From contig NTMA01000058.1 of assembly GCA_002917075.1 (NCBI GenBank), positions 204,674-268,673 of the forward strand: 64,000 nt of DNA. The letters are read 5' to 3'. This stretch comes from Hawksworthiomyces lignivorus (Eukaryota > Ascomycota > Sordariomycetes > Ophiostomatales > Ophiostomataceae). Position numbers and translations under genes: made by a program. Below the pieces are notes generated by a model that was not told the origin of the DNA, did not search any database, and saw only the letters and a list, made by a program, of their open reading frames with translations. Below, in pieces: positions 23,001-33,563 of the stretch. The number at the start of each line of letters is the position of its first letter. Position 1 is the stretch's first letter.

Positions 23001-24821
23001 TGTCGAAAAGTCCCAGCCGCCAAAAGAAATAATGCGCTTGACGCCACTTAGCCGGGTAAACGCGTCGAATTCGTACGAGGTCAGCTTATCGCCAGTGTTG
23101 ACGGAGTAATCGGACCCGATGAGGCCAAAGGCGAAATGCAAGTGTGTAAATTTCGCCGTGTCGACCTGGCTCACATCCTGAAACAAGCACTTGCGTCCGA
23201 ACTGGTAGCCTTCAAAGTACCCTATCGAGCGAAACTGGGCCGGCGGCGAGCTCATCACAAACTCTGTGCCGCAGTTGGAAATGCAGCCATTGGTGCCCGG
23301 TGCCGCTGTGCCGGGCCCCGCCGTCGTGCTCGTATTGGTGCAATACTCGGACGTGGTGCCGCACGACCCCCACACATCGCAGCACGCGTTGATGGGGCAG
23401 GGGTTCACCGTGTTGAGGTTTACATCGGCCGGCTGCGGGGGCGTGCCCGGTTTCTGGGGGCCGCACTGCACACCGCTGCGCTGCTCCGGCATGGGCGGGT
23501 TGCCATCGCTGAGACAAATAATGGTCTGGTACAGCAGACCGGCGCCACAGCCACTAAACGCCCAGGTGTTTTTGTTAAAATCCTCAATTTTTTGAATGGT
23601 CAAGTCAAAGGCAGCTGCCAACGATTCGCAAGTTTCGCCGCTGTCCACGGCGTGCGCCGCGCAGGAGCCGTCGCTGTTGCGGCTGGGCGTATAGTTGGGC
23701 CTGTTGCCGGCCGAGCAACAGACGTGCATACCTTTTCGCAGAGACGAGCAAAGCTTCGGATCGGAATTGTACTGGGTAAAATCGTAAGGCGAGATGCCGC
23801 ATTTTCCGGCCAGCTTTTCACAAGTGTCATCTTGTTCGACTGTACGAACTCGGCATTCGCCTTCCCGTTGTAGCTGCGTGCCTGCTGATCCGTTGACGGG
23901 CTGCCAACGCTTTGCGTTTAAGCGGCCGCGGCGGGAAATGACGGAGCTCGTATCATTTGTTTCTCCGGCTTTGTCACCTGGCCATGGCGCCGTCACGTTC
24001 CACGAGCCGGTAGCATTACTTAGAGGCTGCTGCAGAGGTGTTAAATATGCAGCCTCAAGGGTGATATTAACAGACCCGCCCGTAAACGATAGGCAAGAGG
24101 CGTTGGACCATGTTTGGAGAGCGTTTTGAACGGCGGCAAAACTTCCGTTACTAGCGGCCATGACGCCAAAGTTGTGCTCACTGTCCCCATTGCACAGCTG
24201 CATCGCTACTGTATTGGTGAAATTAAGCAAGCCCAAGTTGCCCTCGAATGCGCCAAGAGCCTGTTCGCCTGTCCTGGAATTGTGTAAACCCTTGCCGATA
24301 TAAAGACCAATAGTGCCCGAGTTCGACTGAGCAAATATGTACATGGTCTTGTGTAGAGGGTTCAACCTAAGATAGGCCCGTAGCTGGCGTGACAACGAGC
24401 GAAGATCGGCCGTCGAAAGCTTGCCGTCCGCATTCCATCCTAGCTGATATATAGCAGGGGTGCTCGTAGTGAAGTTGTCAAGCGGGCTGCTAGGGCCGTC
24501 CAGGTTGGTCCAATCTGATCCAAAAGAGGAACAGGCAAAGATACGATGGTACTTTGAACCATCGTCGACGTTATCGTATAGAGAGAAACCCATAAACATT
24601 GTCTGGTCACAACCACTGGTCTGGTCCAGGTTGCGGTAGAGGGACCAATTACCTGGGTTGGGTCCGGCTGTCTCACAACGCTTCGGGCATCGTTCTAAGC
24701 CACGGTATCCAGGGCCAAATGACAGCCGCGGAGGCGTCTGCGGTTTGACAGCTAGAGTGACAGGCAGTAGGGCAGCTAACCCAAAGGCCCCGATGGCGAT
24801 ATAGCGCCACGACGAGAGCAT
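20049..24821 (-). CDS. Group C (killer-toxin-type) GH18 chitinase with LysM and hevein domains, 1404 aa, 7 exons
   Basis: Exons 24821-22869, 22782-22564, 22490-22392, 22300-21500, 21379-21066, 20990-20382 and 20268-20049 give one frame of 1404 residues. A signal peptide (about 1-24) is followed by a Cys-containing N-terminal region, two LysM-like segments (about 320-370 and 385-437), and a hevein-type chitin-binding module (about 453-518, NACCDVWGSCG). The GH18 barrel from about 530 has the catalytic motif DGVDFDWEYPG (D641, D644, D646, E648), so the acid/base is intact. The roughly 450-residue C-terminal part resembles the extension of fungal subgroup C chitinases related to the Kluyveromyces killer-toxin alpha/beta subunit. 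It is a secreted enzyme hydrolysing chitin, with a processive or wall-penetrating role suggested for the group. Intron 4 contains a TTC repeat. Gene neighbours (DUF7136-like, LysM protein, Zn2Cys6) repeat a known fungal association. Confidence 0.9.
21411..21439 (+). repeat. TTC microsatellite in chitinase intron 4
   Basis: About nine to ten TTC units between exons 4 and 5 of the chitinase gene. Length-variable microsatellites of this kind are common in fungal introns. Confidence 0.85.
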
Positions 24822-26002
24822 GGTGGGCTTTGAGTAGAATCGACAAGAATTAGACTTGGAAGAAAAGAGTGGCTACTCAATATCAATACGAGAATTAAAT
24901 AAACATAAAGAACAAGACAAAACCCTCAACAATACATATAGTGAATATATGAGCGGCGTTTGATAATCAAAAAAGCAAGTATTACCGAAGCAAGACGGTC
25001 CAGAAAAAAAGAAAAAGAAAGAAAGAAAGAAAGAGCAATGCCAACTGGGCAAGACGTGTATATCTTGAGTTGGTCGGCACAAAAACGACACACAGTTGAC
25101 AGGAAAAAAGAGATGCCACCGTGATACTTTTGTATCCAACGGGTTGACAGATTGATCGGGGGATTGTACTGAGGTGTGCCTTAGACTACATAGTGTACGT
25201 CTTATGCAGTATTTTCTTAGACTAATTTTTACATAATTTTCTCCGCTGTTTTATTGCTACTTGCTCCTTTTCCTTAATATTTACCTTTGGTATTGATTGC
25301 TTGTGCTGGGCATCGGTTTTCTGCCATTTGTCCGTTAGCTATGTGGCTGCTTATTATCATATCCTAGATGGTCCATTATAAGATTGAAAGGATGAAGGAG
25401 AAAGAACAACCAAAAAATTTGTACCAGTCTGCCTTATCGGTCTTTTACGCGGAGGCATTCTTTACAACATGTGGCGTGGCATATGAGCTCCAGGCTTCAG
25501 TAGTATGATATATATCATCGTCATCCTTGATCAAATGTAGGGCCCTTGGTTCGGCATTTTTTATCTCAGGTGAGAGTCGGCAAACGTAGACTAACTGGTT
25601 ATTGTCGGTCGTTGATGGACTGAACACGCACTCAGAAGAAAAGTGCATCTAACAGTGGATAGAGAAGAATGGGGCTGAGAGACCAACAGCTTGGAGAATA
25701 TGTGTAGGTAATATATATTATGGAAACCATATACTGCGCCACTGCTGGCTACAATAGTGGACAAGTACACGCGGTTCATTCCTTCAAAGTTCGTTTCTTC
25801 TACTACGAGATGTGTGAATGCAAGACTGCTCTCAAACACTTTCATACTGCGAAAGTGACTTTGTGCAAGCGAGATCATGGAATGAAGTATATTAAAAGTA
25901 TCTTGAATAAGTAGTATGTATGAAAACGAATAGTTCCACTAAATACTTCTGTTTCCCTGTTTTGTTTTGCTCTGAATTTATTGACATCCCCTTCCTTCCA
26001 GC
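24822..26002. other. Chitinase promoter region
   Basis: About 1.2 kb between the chitinase start and the stop of the same-strand DUF7136-like gene. It is AT-rich, with a GAAA microsatellite at about 25013-25036 and TATATTC/TTATTTAA-type elements upstream of the chitinase ATG. The latter are candidates for its core promoter. No coding frame is supported. Confidence 0.45.
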
Positions 26003-26881
26003 TTAGATCAATATTGAACCAAATATCACGGAAAGAACCGCTGCCGTCACGCCGGTAGGCAGCATATGCAAAACTCTGTTTGCTGCGTTCACTGGCTGTG
26101 CCACGCAGACACCAACAAGAGGGAGCCAGTTCAGGCAAAGGCTCACATTGATGGCCCCAATAATGGTGGATGCCGCGCTGGTGTCAATTTGTATACCACA
26201 GTCTGCGCCGGTCGGAACAGGCTCTATCGGTAAATTGGCTGTGATGCCGGTTGTGTCGTTTGCAATGACTGGGCAATGGCCGTAATTAGGATCTGTACCA
26301 TCGCAGGATCCCTGGAGGAGATCGGTGATGTTGATATAATGCGTATAGGGAACGCTAGCACACGAGGTATTGGTAGTGCCGGCAATGATATCGGGCACCG
26401 GTGCGCCTTTCTTAGTGGTAAAGACAAAGCTTCCAGTGTCCTCGATAAAGCCGCGTGTAATCGTTGTGTTGGTGCTATTTGGCAAAGGAGGGACGCCGTA
26501 GCTGGTTTCAACGCTCCAGCGAAACAGCCACGTACCCTCCTGACCAGCAATGCTTGCGATATATGAAGAAACGTAGTAGGGGTCGCTATCTTGAAGGTCG
26601 AATTCTGCCAAGTGTGGGAACTGTCCATCGGCGCTTTGATTGCCGGCAGGGCTGGGCGAACCGTCGGCGTAGCTAGAGATTCCGACTTTAAAGACGGGGC
26701 TTAGGCCCGAAGCGGAACCAGTTTCTGACACAGAAAATACTACTGGCACGTACTTGGAGACTCCATATGTCTCGTTTCGGGGGAAGAGCAGATTAAATTT
26801 CACATGCTGGGGAAAAGTATTCGCGTATGTATAACCGAGACGAAGAAGGATGACCCACGTCAGTCCCATCAACGGATGCAT
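26003..26881 (-). CDS. Secreted, probably GPI-anchored DUF7136-like protein, 292 aa
   Basis: A single exon. The N-terminus is a signal peptide (MHPLMGLTWVILLRLG...). The body carries FPRNETYG, PVVFSVSE, WLFRWSVETSYG and repeated N-x-S/T glycosylation sites plus four to six cysteines, the look of the fungal DUF7136 family. The C-terminus ends in a hydrophobic helix (TAAVLSVIFGSILI) after a small-residue site, which fits a GPI-anchor signal. It therefore probably sits on the outer face of the plasma membrane or in the cell wall. Members of this family are often found beside killer-toxin-type chitinases and LysM genes, exactly as here, so a wall-protective or chitin-handling accessory role is inferred. 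The biochemical function is unknown. The family name rests on memory of the pattern, not a search. Confidence 0.75.
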   Translation of the reverse strand: MHPLMGLTWVILLRLGYTYANTFPQHVKFNLLFPRNETYGVSKYVPVVFSVSETGSASGLSPVFKVGISSYADGSPSPAGNQSADGQFPHLAEFDLQDSDPYYVSSYIASIAGQEGTWLFRWSVETSYGVPPLPNSTNTTITRGFIEDTGSFVFTTKKGAPVPDIIAGTTNTSCASVPYTHYINITDLLQGSCDGTDPNYGHCPVIANDTTGITANLPIEPVPTGADCGIQIDTSAASTIIGAINVSLCLNWLPLVGVCVAQPVNAANRVLHMLPTGVTAAVLSVIFGSILI

Positions 26882-28314
26882 GGTAGATGATGGCTTTGGT
26901 CTGGGAAAATAAAATGGTTAAAGACATGGAAGAAGCAGGATACGCTCAGGTCAGTGTGTAAATTAAATGAAGAGAGAGAGAAAATACTGTTCGAAATATG
27001 AGATTAAAATAAAGAATTAAAAAGGTCGGCATATGCGAACCGGACGCTTTCGGAAGCCAGAGGCCGCAGAATGAATAATGGGTAGTGAAAGACTCAGTAG
27101 ATGGAAGCAAGAGAAAAATAAAAATGGAAGGGAAAATAAGAGGAAAGACAAACACAAGAGAGATTAAAATGTCTTGCTTATTATAGAAGCGAACAATTGC
27201 ACAGCCTTTTTTACTGTTGGCAATCCTCTTTACCAAGAAACTCTATCTCATATTAAAACCGCTCCAACAAAATAGAGAAGTAGTAAAACAGAGACTGCAT
27301 ATACGTAGATGATAAATGGCAGCCGTGCAATAGACGTTTGACAGAAAGAAAAGGCAAAAGGATGAAAGAAAGGCCGAAGGGCAAGAGGAAATAAGAATAA
27401 AGTAAAGAGAGCGGCCGCTCTTATACTAGGCCACCATCCCGGTGTGCTGCGCCGCCAACGTTTCTTCCAAACGATCACAACGGCGCTGGTTATCGTGCCT
27501 TGTTTACCCCGGATTAGCCCCTGCATTGGCCCCTCCATTGTAAGCTGCTGCTCTTCGATGCACCGATGCCAAGATCATCACCTTACCCATCATTCCGGGT
27601 AAGAGCAGCGGTTAAAGGCGACGGCGCGCAAAGATGAAGAGGGTTATTTGTCGTGGTTATGCCGTTATGTCTGTTGGTCCCTTACGTAAAGGACCTGTGG
27701 CAACACTCGCCAGAAATGATTGTCGATATAGTAGCGGCGCAGACATATATTCCAAACACCCCTGAAAAGGGGATCATACATCTGTTGGCACATAAATTGA
27801 GAGGACTTCTAGTTCAGAATAAGCTTAAATTCTCTTCCTTGAGCTGTTAAGCTGTTGTGCGGTTTTGTTGGTTGTCTAAATTTGTGCCGTCGATGTGTTT
27901 CCCATCGGTGTTGGACTGGATGACAAGAGAGGCACATGAGAGTGTTCATATATCCTATAATTTTGCGCTGCCCGAGGATGGCACAGTATAAGAGGGGAGG
28001 GGGGGTGATGAGGAAGAATGCCTTGCCAAGAGCGACGATGACAACAACAACTAAGGACAATGAGTCTAGAAACTAGAAGAACGGAAATGTATGCTTGGTG
28101 AAGTAAAGACGAGGCTTGCATCAAGTGATGCTCTAACAGTTCTCTATAAGAGTTCTGGCATCAGACTCATCTAGTCGAGACAAAGTGAACATGTACAAAC
28201 TGCCTTCGACACCTTCCTGTTCCTCTGCTTCTTATTCTCTCGCTGTGACTTCGTCACCTACAAATATAGGTACACTTCTGGCATCTTCCCAAGAGCCGGA
28301 TTATTGCGTTGATT
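26882..28314. other. Divergent promoter region between DUF7136-like and LysM genes
   Basis: About 1.4 kb shared by two divergently transcribed secreted-protein genes. It contains purine-rich sequence, a GCGGCCGC site near 27411 and a TATAAG element at 28145-28150, about 165 bases before the LysM start. No supported gene. A shared regulatory region is likely from the geometry. Confidence 0.5.
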
Positions 28315-29144
28315 ATGGGTCTCACAGCTTGTGCTTTTGCCCTAGCAGCGCTTCTGCAGCTGCTGGATGCCCGCGTGTTGACACCACGCCAGTCCGTGTC
28401 TTGCCAATTTCATATTGTCGCTAGCACCACCGACACGTGCAGCTCCCTTGCTACAGACTGGAATCTCATTCTCGAAGACTTTGTGAAAATCAACCCGGGC
28501 GTCCAGTGCCCAAAGCTGGTCACTGGCCAGCAGTACTGCGTGGTTGGGTCAGTCGTGGGGGCTCCGAGTACCACCAGCGCTGGTGCAAAGCCGACGTCTT
28601 CCTCAGCCACGCCGGTGGCTCCGTCGACAACTACGGCTGTGGCACCACCCAGTCGGCCTACACAGTCTGGTCTTGCCTCGAACTGCGACAAGTTCCACAA
28701 AGTCGTGGCCGGTGACACCTGCGATGCTATCGAGGAGGCCAACAGCATCTCCGAAGAGGAGTTCGGTGCTTGGAACCCAGCGATTAATTCGGGTATACTT
28801 TATCTTTCTCCTATAGCTGCTGTTTTCTCCGTAGTGTTCTCTTCTCTCCCCGACTAATAGTGTGGACAGAGTGTACCAACCTTTGGAAGGACTACGATGT
28901 CTGTGTCCACGTTCCTGGCGCCCAGCCTGTGCCTCCTCGGCCCACTCCGACCGGTCCCCAGCCGCAGATGCCTAGTACTGTCAGCAACTGCAAGTCCTAC
29001 TACAAAGTTGATGGCTCCATGGCGTGTTACGACATTGAAAAGGCTTTTGGTATTTCTACAGAACAGTTTCAGCAGTGGAACCCAGCCGTTGATGCTTCGT
29101 GTAGCAATTTGTGGAAAGATTACTACGTCTGTGTTGGGGTTTAG
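28315..29144 (+). CDS. Secreted protein with three LysM domains, 250 aa
   Basis: Exons 28315-28792 and 28870-29144; the joint restores Ser-Glu-Cys-Thr-Asn-Leu-Trp, the conserved end of a LysM motif. The start is the ATG before GLTACAFALAALLQLL, a clean signal peptide. Three LysM modules follow: CQFHIVASTTDTCSSLA to YCVVG, CDKFHKVVAGDTCDAIE to DYDVCV, and CKSYYKVDGSMACYDIE to YYVCVGV, separated by Ser/Thr/Pro linkers. LysM binds N-acetylglucosamine oligomers. Small secreted multi-LysM proteins of fungi sequester chitin fragments from host receptors or shield hyphae from chitinases (Ecp6/Slp1/TAL6-type). There is no enzyme domain. It lies divergent to the DUF7136-like gene and tail-to-tail with the Zn2Cys6 regulator, so co-regulation with the chitinase is plausible. 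Self-protection against the neighbouring chitinase is an alternative role. Confidence 0.9.
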
Positions 29145-29402
29145 GCTAAGCGGGCGCTGATTTGGGAAATATGGGAAACACTGAGAGTTTCTTTTTTCAG
29201 TTATAAATAACGGGCTTGGAGCGTGTCAAATGCCGAAAGTTTTTTTTTTAAGAGATTATAGCGGGAGACTGCATATTGAAAGCGCTGGATGGCAGGCAGC
29301 TGAATACAACCAACAAGTAACTGAGGTAAAAGTGTTGAAATATGGATAATGCGTCTTGTAGCGTGTGCAATTGTGATGTCTTCCTTTGCCATGCCGTATT
29401 TT

Positions 29403-31609
29403 TCATCTTGCTGGCTCTGCATTGAACCCTATATCTTCAAATAAGGGATCCCAAGGGAAAACAGGTAACATAGCAAAGAGGTCATCCATTTCGATGTCAT
29501 CAAGCGCAAGCCCTGTGTCTTCTGCTAGAGCCGGCCCCTCTCCAAAGGCCACGGTGTTAGGTTCGGTGAGGTCTGCATCTTGTCCTGTAGCGGCTTCATC
29601 GGTCATGTCAGGTCGATGAAACCACAATCGCTGCAGAAGTTTAGAATACCGTGAAGCAATGTGGTTTTCGTCGACGGCAGCCAAAGACAAGGCCGAGATG
29701 AATCGCTTCATGAGTGCAGCTACGTCGCCGAGCTTGTTAGCTGAGATGACCCCGGCAGCGTGGGCCTTGAAGAGAAAGACCGAAGAGTGGATCTCATATC
29801 TGTGTGTGTAAGTGACCATACTCAGAAATGAAGAAGGGGGTCGGCACATATTCATACAAGTAGAAGCGGATGGGCATATAACGCAGATGCCTCTCTGGGT
29901 CGAAGTCGGTCGTGGCAATAGACAGCAAAGACTCCGCCGCAGCAACGGCCTCGTAGATGTGACGAGCATCGGGACTGGCCATAGCCGTGTCAGGGAAGCT
30001 GATCTCATGGGTCGGGCGTCGTGGTTTATCGCTAGATGCCTGTGGTCGAGACGCTCTGTATAGAACGGCCTGAAACGCAAAGGCATAGACGTAGAGTCGT
30101 AGGTATTCTTGCATCAGCGTCAGGCAGCTGCGCAGATATGGCGAAACGGAAATGGACCGCCAGACGCTTTGCCAGGCCAACAAAGCATGATGTGTATCAT
30201 CGACGTATTTGCTGTAATCACCACGCACCATCAATTCGGCCGTACGCGATCGCGATGCGTATAGAATGTCGTGAACATTGCCAAACAGCGTTGTCAGCTC
30301 AATCTGGGCCTGCATCCATGATGCTGTGTCTTCGTCCGTTGGCAAGCGTGGTTGCAGCGATGGAAAGTCTTGAGCCGTAAATCTCACCGACAACGACGGG
30401 CCGCGGCACCAGAAGGCCTGGCCCATACGGATAGAGATTTGTCGGTCGAGAAGATAAGTGACTGGCTATCAGCTTAATATCCATTTGGAAAGCACGAGAA
30501 GGGACGAAAGAAGTGAAAACTTACATGTCCATGCGAGGCGTTTCCGTTGTAGGATGGGGTCGTTTTCATTCTCAGAGCTCTTAAAGGAGCTGTCTTCCAA
30601 ACGCAGCCGGTAAGCCAGTCGTACAGCGAGCCCGATGATCGACCACGCAGCGTCCTCATCTACGTCTTCGGTGCTTGTTTGTCCATGACCATGAACTGTC
30701 CACTCGCCCAACAGTAGCAAACCCTCTACGCAGCCCACAGTTCGGGTGCTTGGCCGGCCAAGGACTACGCCGAGAATGCACTGTCGCATATGGTTCCAGA
30801 CTTCTGTGCTCACAGTTGTGAGATCAGCTCGGTTTCGCAAGGCGGTAACAAGAATAGCTGTAACCAGAAATGGCTCATCCCGGATGCTGTTAAGGACGCG
30901 GCGAGGATCGAGTATGTGAGGTGGTACAATAGGCAGGAAGTGGTGATATGTCGTAGCGTAGCTGTGAAATTAGTGAACCGTTTAATATTTACAAGTATGG
31001 CCTATAAAGCTTACAGTTCTAGCAGCTCAACTATTAATTCGGGGCTGATAATATTATCAATGAGCGGAGGATACTCCGGGAGCACATCATCAGGACCAGG
31101 TACATTGGCATCCGCCGTGTGTATCTCCCGTCCGTCGACGACTTGAAGCGCCCCACACTGTCTAGCAGGCTTTTGGGAGCTTTGGATGTCGTATACGTCT
31201 GTTTTGGATACCTTCTTATGGCCTTGTCCGGCTGCATTTGCCAGTATGAGTAGTGCATCGGACGGATTCTGGAGGCTGTCGTGGACAGCTTCAGCCGGTG
31301 AAGTCGCATCATCCTTCCTTGCTAGTGTTAATGTAGCGAATGGAAGAGTGGATTCGAGGGTCTTCTTTGGCCGCCGAAAGCACGAGTAGTTTCCGCCGCG
31401 CCGTGAACTAGCCAAGACGCACTCCGCTCCCTCTCGATGGCATTTGGCGCAGGGAGGACGACCGGGATCGCCGTGGCTTTGCCTGTGCTTGTTAGTCGCA
31501 TGTGGTGTCGTGACAATGATAGTGGCAGATCCTACAGGTCACAGCGCGTCTTGCGAGAACGGCACCGTATGCAAGCACGATATTGACGAAGTCCTTGGCC
31601 TCTTGTCAT
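29403..31609 (-). CDS. Zn2Cys6 fungal transcription factor, 659 aa, 5 exons
   Basis: Exons 31609-31536, 31482-31015, 30961-30525, 30461-29858 and 29799-29403. Exons 1 and 2 together form the zinc cluster C13-C16-C23-C36-C39-C46 (CIRCRSRKTRCD ... CAKCHREGAEC), with a 12-residue middle loop like that of AmdR-type regulators. The following acidic and Ser-rich linker leads to a fungal transcription-factor homology domain (LYATTYHHFLPIVPP, RLAWTFTYLLDRQISIRMGQ, YLYEIHSSVFLFKA). The 58-nt last intron removes an out-of-frame segment and restores that last motif, which supports the model. It is nuclear and expected to bind CGG-containing sites. It converges on the LysM gene and diverges from the dioxygenase gene, so it could control either the chitin island or the sugar/sulfatase island. 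The repeated TGTAGACGG element in the shared promoter is a candidate site. Confidence 0.88.
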
Positions 31610-31698
31610 ATTGTATTTAGCCAGGAAAGGAATCAAATTGAATAGTCAAGGGCTACCTCTGGGTCCACTGCTCCGAAGCGGACGAGAGAGTGTGAGGT

Positions 31699-31753
31699 TG
31701 TAGACGGCTATTGGAGCTTGTGAGGGGGTCTGCTGAGGGCTGTAGACGGTTAT
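31699..31753 (+). promoter_or_regulatory. Repeated TGTAGACGG(C/T)TAT element in a bidirectional promoter
   Basis: TGTAGACGGCTAT at 31699-31711 and TGTAGACGGTTAT at 31741-31753, 42 bp apart on the same face, with a related ACGTAGACAG near 31808. They lie between the Zn2Cys6 regulator (minus) and the dioxygenase gene (plus). Each holds a CGG triplet, so they are candidate binding sites for the adjacent regulator. This is inference. Confidence 0.45.
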
Positions 31754-31858
31754 AGACGCTTACGGGACCCACATCAAGCTCTGGCTTCCAAAAGTCGGCT
31801 ATGGACGGACGTAGACAGTCGACTTAGCCCGGAATTCACGCCGTATGCTCGGCAGGTT

Positions 31859-31865
31859 TATAAAA
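31859..31865 (+). promoter_or_regulatory. TATA box of the dioxygenase gene
   Basis: TATAAAA about 90 bases before the ATG at 31953. A strong TATA box is usual for inducible fungal genes; position and sequence fit. Confidence 0.5.
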
Positions 31866-31952
31866 ATGGCAACTGGGAAACTGCCGATTGCTTGTGCAAC
31901 TCTTTCACAATCACCTCCCTTGCTTATCAGCTCTGAAATTGCCTAATACGCC

Positions 31953-33126
31953 ATGGCTTCCGGTCTTCTTGAATCCCTGCTTGTGCAAGCTGCTATTCCA
32001 GAATCCACCCCTACTGCAGGCGATGAATATGGCCTTTACTACCCAGCAGATCCCCAGATGCTGCAGCTGGAGTCCAATTTTGGTCCAATGGACCCAGCCA
32101 CTATCGGATACCTCCAGCCAACCTCTGTGAATACACCAATGGACATTATGCGAGAGCGCTATGCCAAAGACGGATACCTATTTGTACGTTCTTAGAGAGA
32201 GCGGTGTCAATTAGAAGCATTGTCAGACTAACGTGGTAAGGTAAAACAATGCATCCCACGAGAAGAGTCCCTCCGATGCCGTGAGGCCTACTTCCAGCAC
32301 ATGGCGCCAAGCGGGTTGCTTAAGGAGGGAACCGCTCCTGTCGACGGTATCTTTTCGTACAAAGATAGTAAAAAGTACCTGCCCCCAGGAAATTTGCGCC
32401 GGCTATTTGGGCTCAAAGGCGACGTCGAAAGCGACCGGTACTTGGAGCTGATGATCTTTGCGCACGAAGCGCCATTTTACCTCGACTTTTGCGCTAGCAA
32501 GGCGCTGCGCGACTTTGTTAGCCGCTTCACCGGCTGGCCGCGGCCACACATGCTGCAGCGGACAATGCTGCGAGCATTCGTTCCGGGGAGCGAGCTGACA
32601 CCCGTGCACTTTGACCAGATGTATCTCCGTGGGGGTCCACCGACGAGCCTAACGGCATGGGTGCCCATCGGCGGCGTGTCATTTGAGGGCGGCGGCCTGA
32701 TGTACTTGGAAGATTCGACGGATATCGGCCAAGCCACGGAGGCTGCATTTGCAGCTAACGCGCAGAATTTGAGCGATGAGGAGCGCGTCAGTGCCTTCAA
32801 TAAGAACATGAACGACGGCGGGTTTCTTAGTCGGGATACGGTGGCTTATGGCAAGCAGGCGGGCCGCAAGTGGCTGGTGGCAGAGTATGAACCCGGCGAC
32901 GTCATCTTCCACAACCCGTGGATGGTACATGCCAGTTGTAAGAACAAGGATCCAGAGGGCCATATCCGTCTTGCGACTGACCTTCGGTTTGTGGACCCGG
33001 AAAAGCCATATGACAAGGTATGTTCACTTCTTATTTACCCATTGTCGTCCTCCAGCTTTGATGCACCAGCTGACAATAGCTAAACAGCGCTGGATGAAAG
33101 TCTATCGGCCACTTGACGGATTGTAA
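31953..33126 (+). CDS. Phytanoyl-CoA dioxygenase (PhyH) family Fe(II)/2-oxoglutarate enzyme, 348 aa
   Basis: Exons 31953-32183, 32241-33017 and 33088-33126, all phase 0. The iron ligands are visible as VHFDQM (H200, D202) and MVHASC (H307), and the 2-oxoglutarate-binding arginine follows in GHIRLATDLRF (R320). It starts MRERYAKDGYLF...KQCI, typical of the PhyH N-terminus (the enzyme that must 'swallow' substrate after FxxDGYLV). The enzyme would hydroxylate a small molecule in the cytosol using O2 and 2-oxoglutarate; the substrate cannot be inferred. The gene is head-to-head with a Zn2Cys6 regulator and followed on the same strand by a sugar transporter, so it is probably part of the same catabolic or biosynthetic unit. 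No targeting signal is evident. Confidence 0.88.
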
Positions 33127-33375
33127 AAAGACATTCCGTATATAATTAGAATAATGCAATAAGTTCATAATATCATAAATAGTACGGTCCCTGAAGAGTG
33201 ACATTGCTACGCTAGTACCACGCCCTGACTGGGCCTCAATCTTTCTTTCTATCCGTGAAGTAGATTGACCACCATGAATGCCTTATTTGCGCCTTATTCT
33301 AGCACATGATATTTTGGTTCTCTATTCTCACGGTTGTCGGCCTTGAGCCGTTATCCCCAGATCTTTAGCGCTCTC

Positions 33376-33439
33376 CCCCACATCCCCACACACTCGGTAT
33401 GTACCCCAGATGGTAATGTGGAGAAGTCCACATCTCCAC
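33376..33439 (+). promoter_or_regulatory. Cluster of four CreA/Mig1-type (SYGGRG) sites
   Basis: CCCCAC at 33376-33381 and 33384-33389, GTGGAG at 33418-33423 and CTCCAC at 33434-33439. All match 5'-SYGGRG-3' on one strand or the other, and they form two close pairs 125-190 bases before the transporter ATG. Paired sites are what functional CreA-repressed promoters usually show. This suggests glucose repression; binding is not shown. Confidence 0.5.
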
Positions 33440-33475
33440 GCCTACCATTCTCCGTCTATTGCCGTCTATTAGCTG

Positions 33476-33482
33476 TATAAAT
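33476..33482 (+). promoter_or_regulatory. TATA box of the first sugar transporter
   Basis: TATAAAT about 85 bases upstream of the ATG at 33564 and downstream of the CreA-type cluster. Confidence 0.5.
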
Positions 33483-33563
33483 TCCTCACGAGAGTAAAGT
33501 CCATCAGAAAGTATGCAGGCGAAGATCCATTTACCTCTGATAGCAAACACATAGTTGCCCATT

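Larger units (their letters stand above)
33127..33563. other. Intergenic promoter region of the first sugar transporter
   Basis: About 440 bases. It contains four CreA-type sites and a TATA box, listed separately. No coding frame. Confidence 0.6.

Noticed and set aside
29800..29821. 22-nt alternative intron in the Zn2Cys6 gene
   Set aside because: Impossible length; the 58-nt intron at 29800-29857 instead restores a conserved motif in frame.
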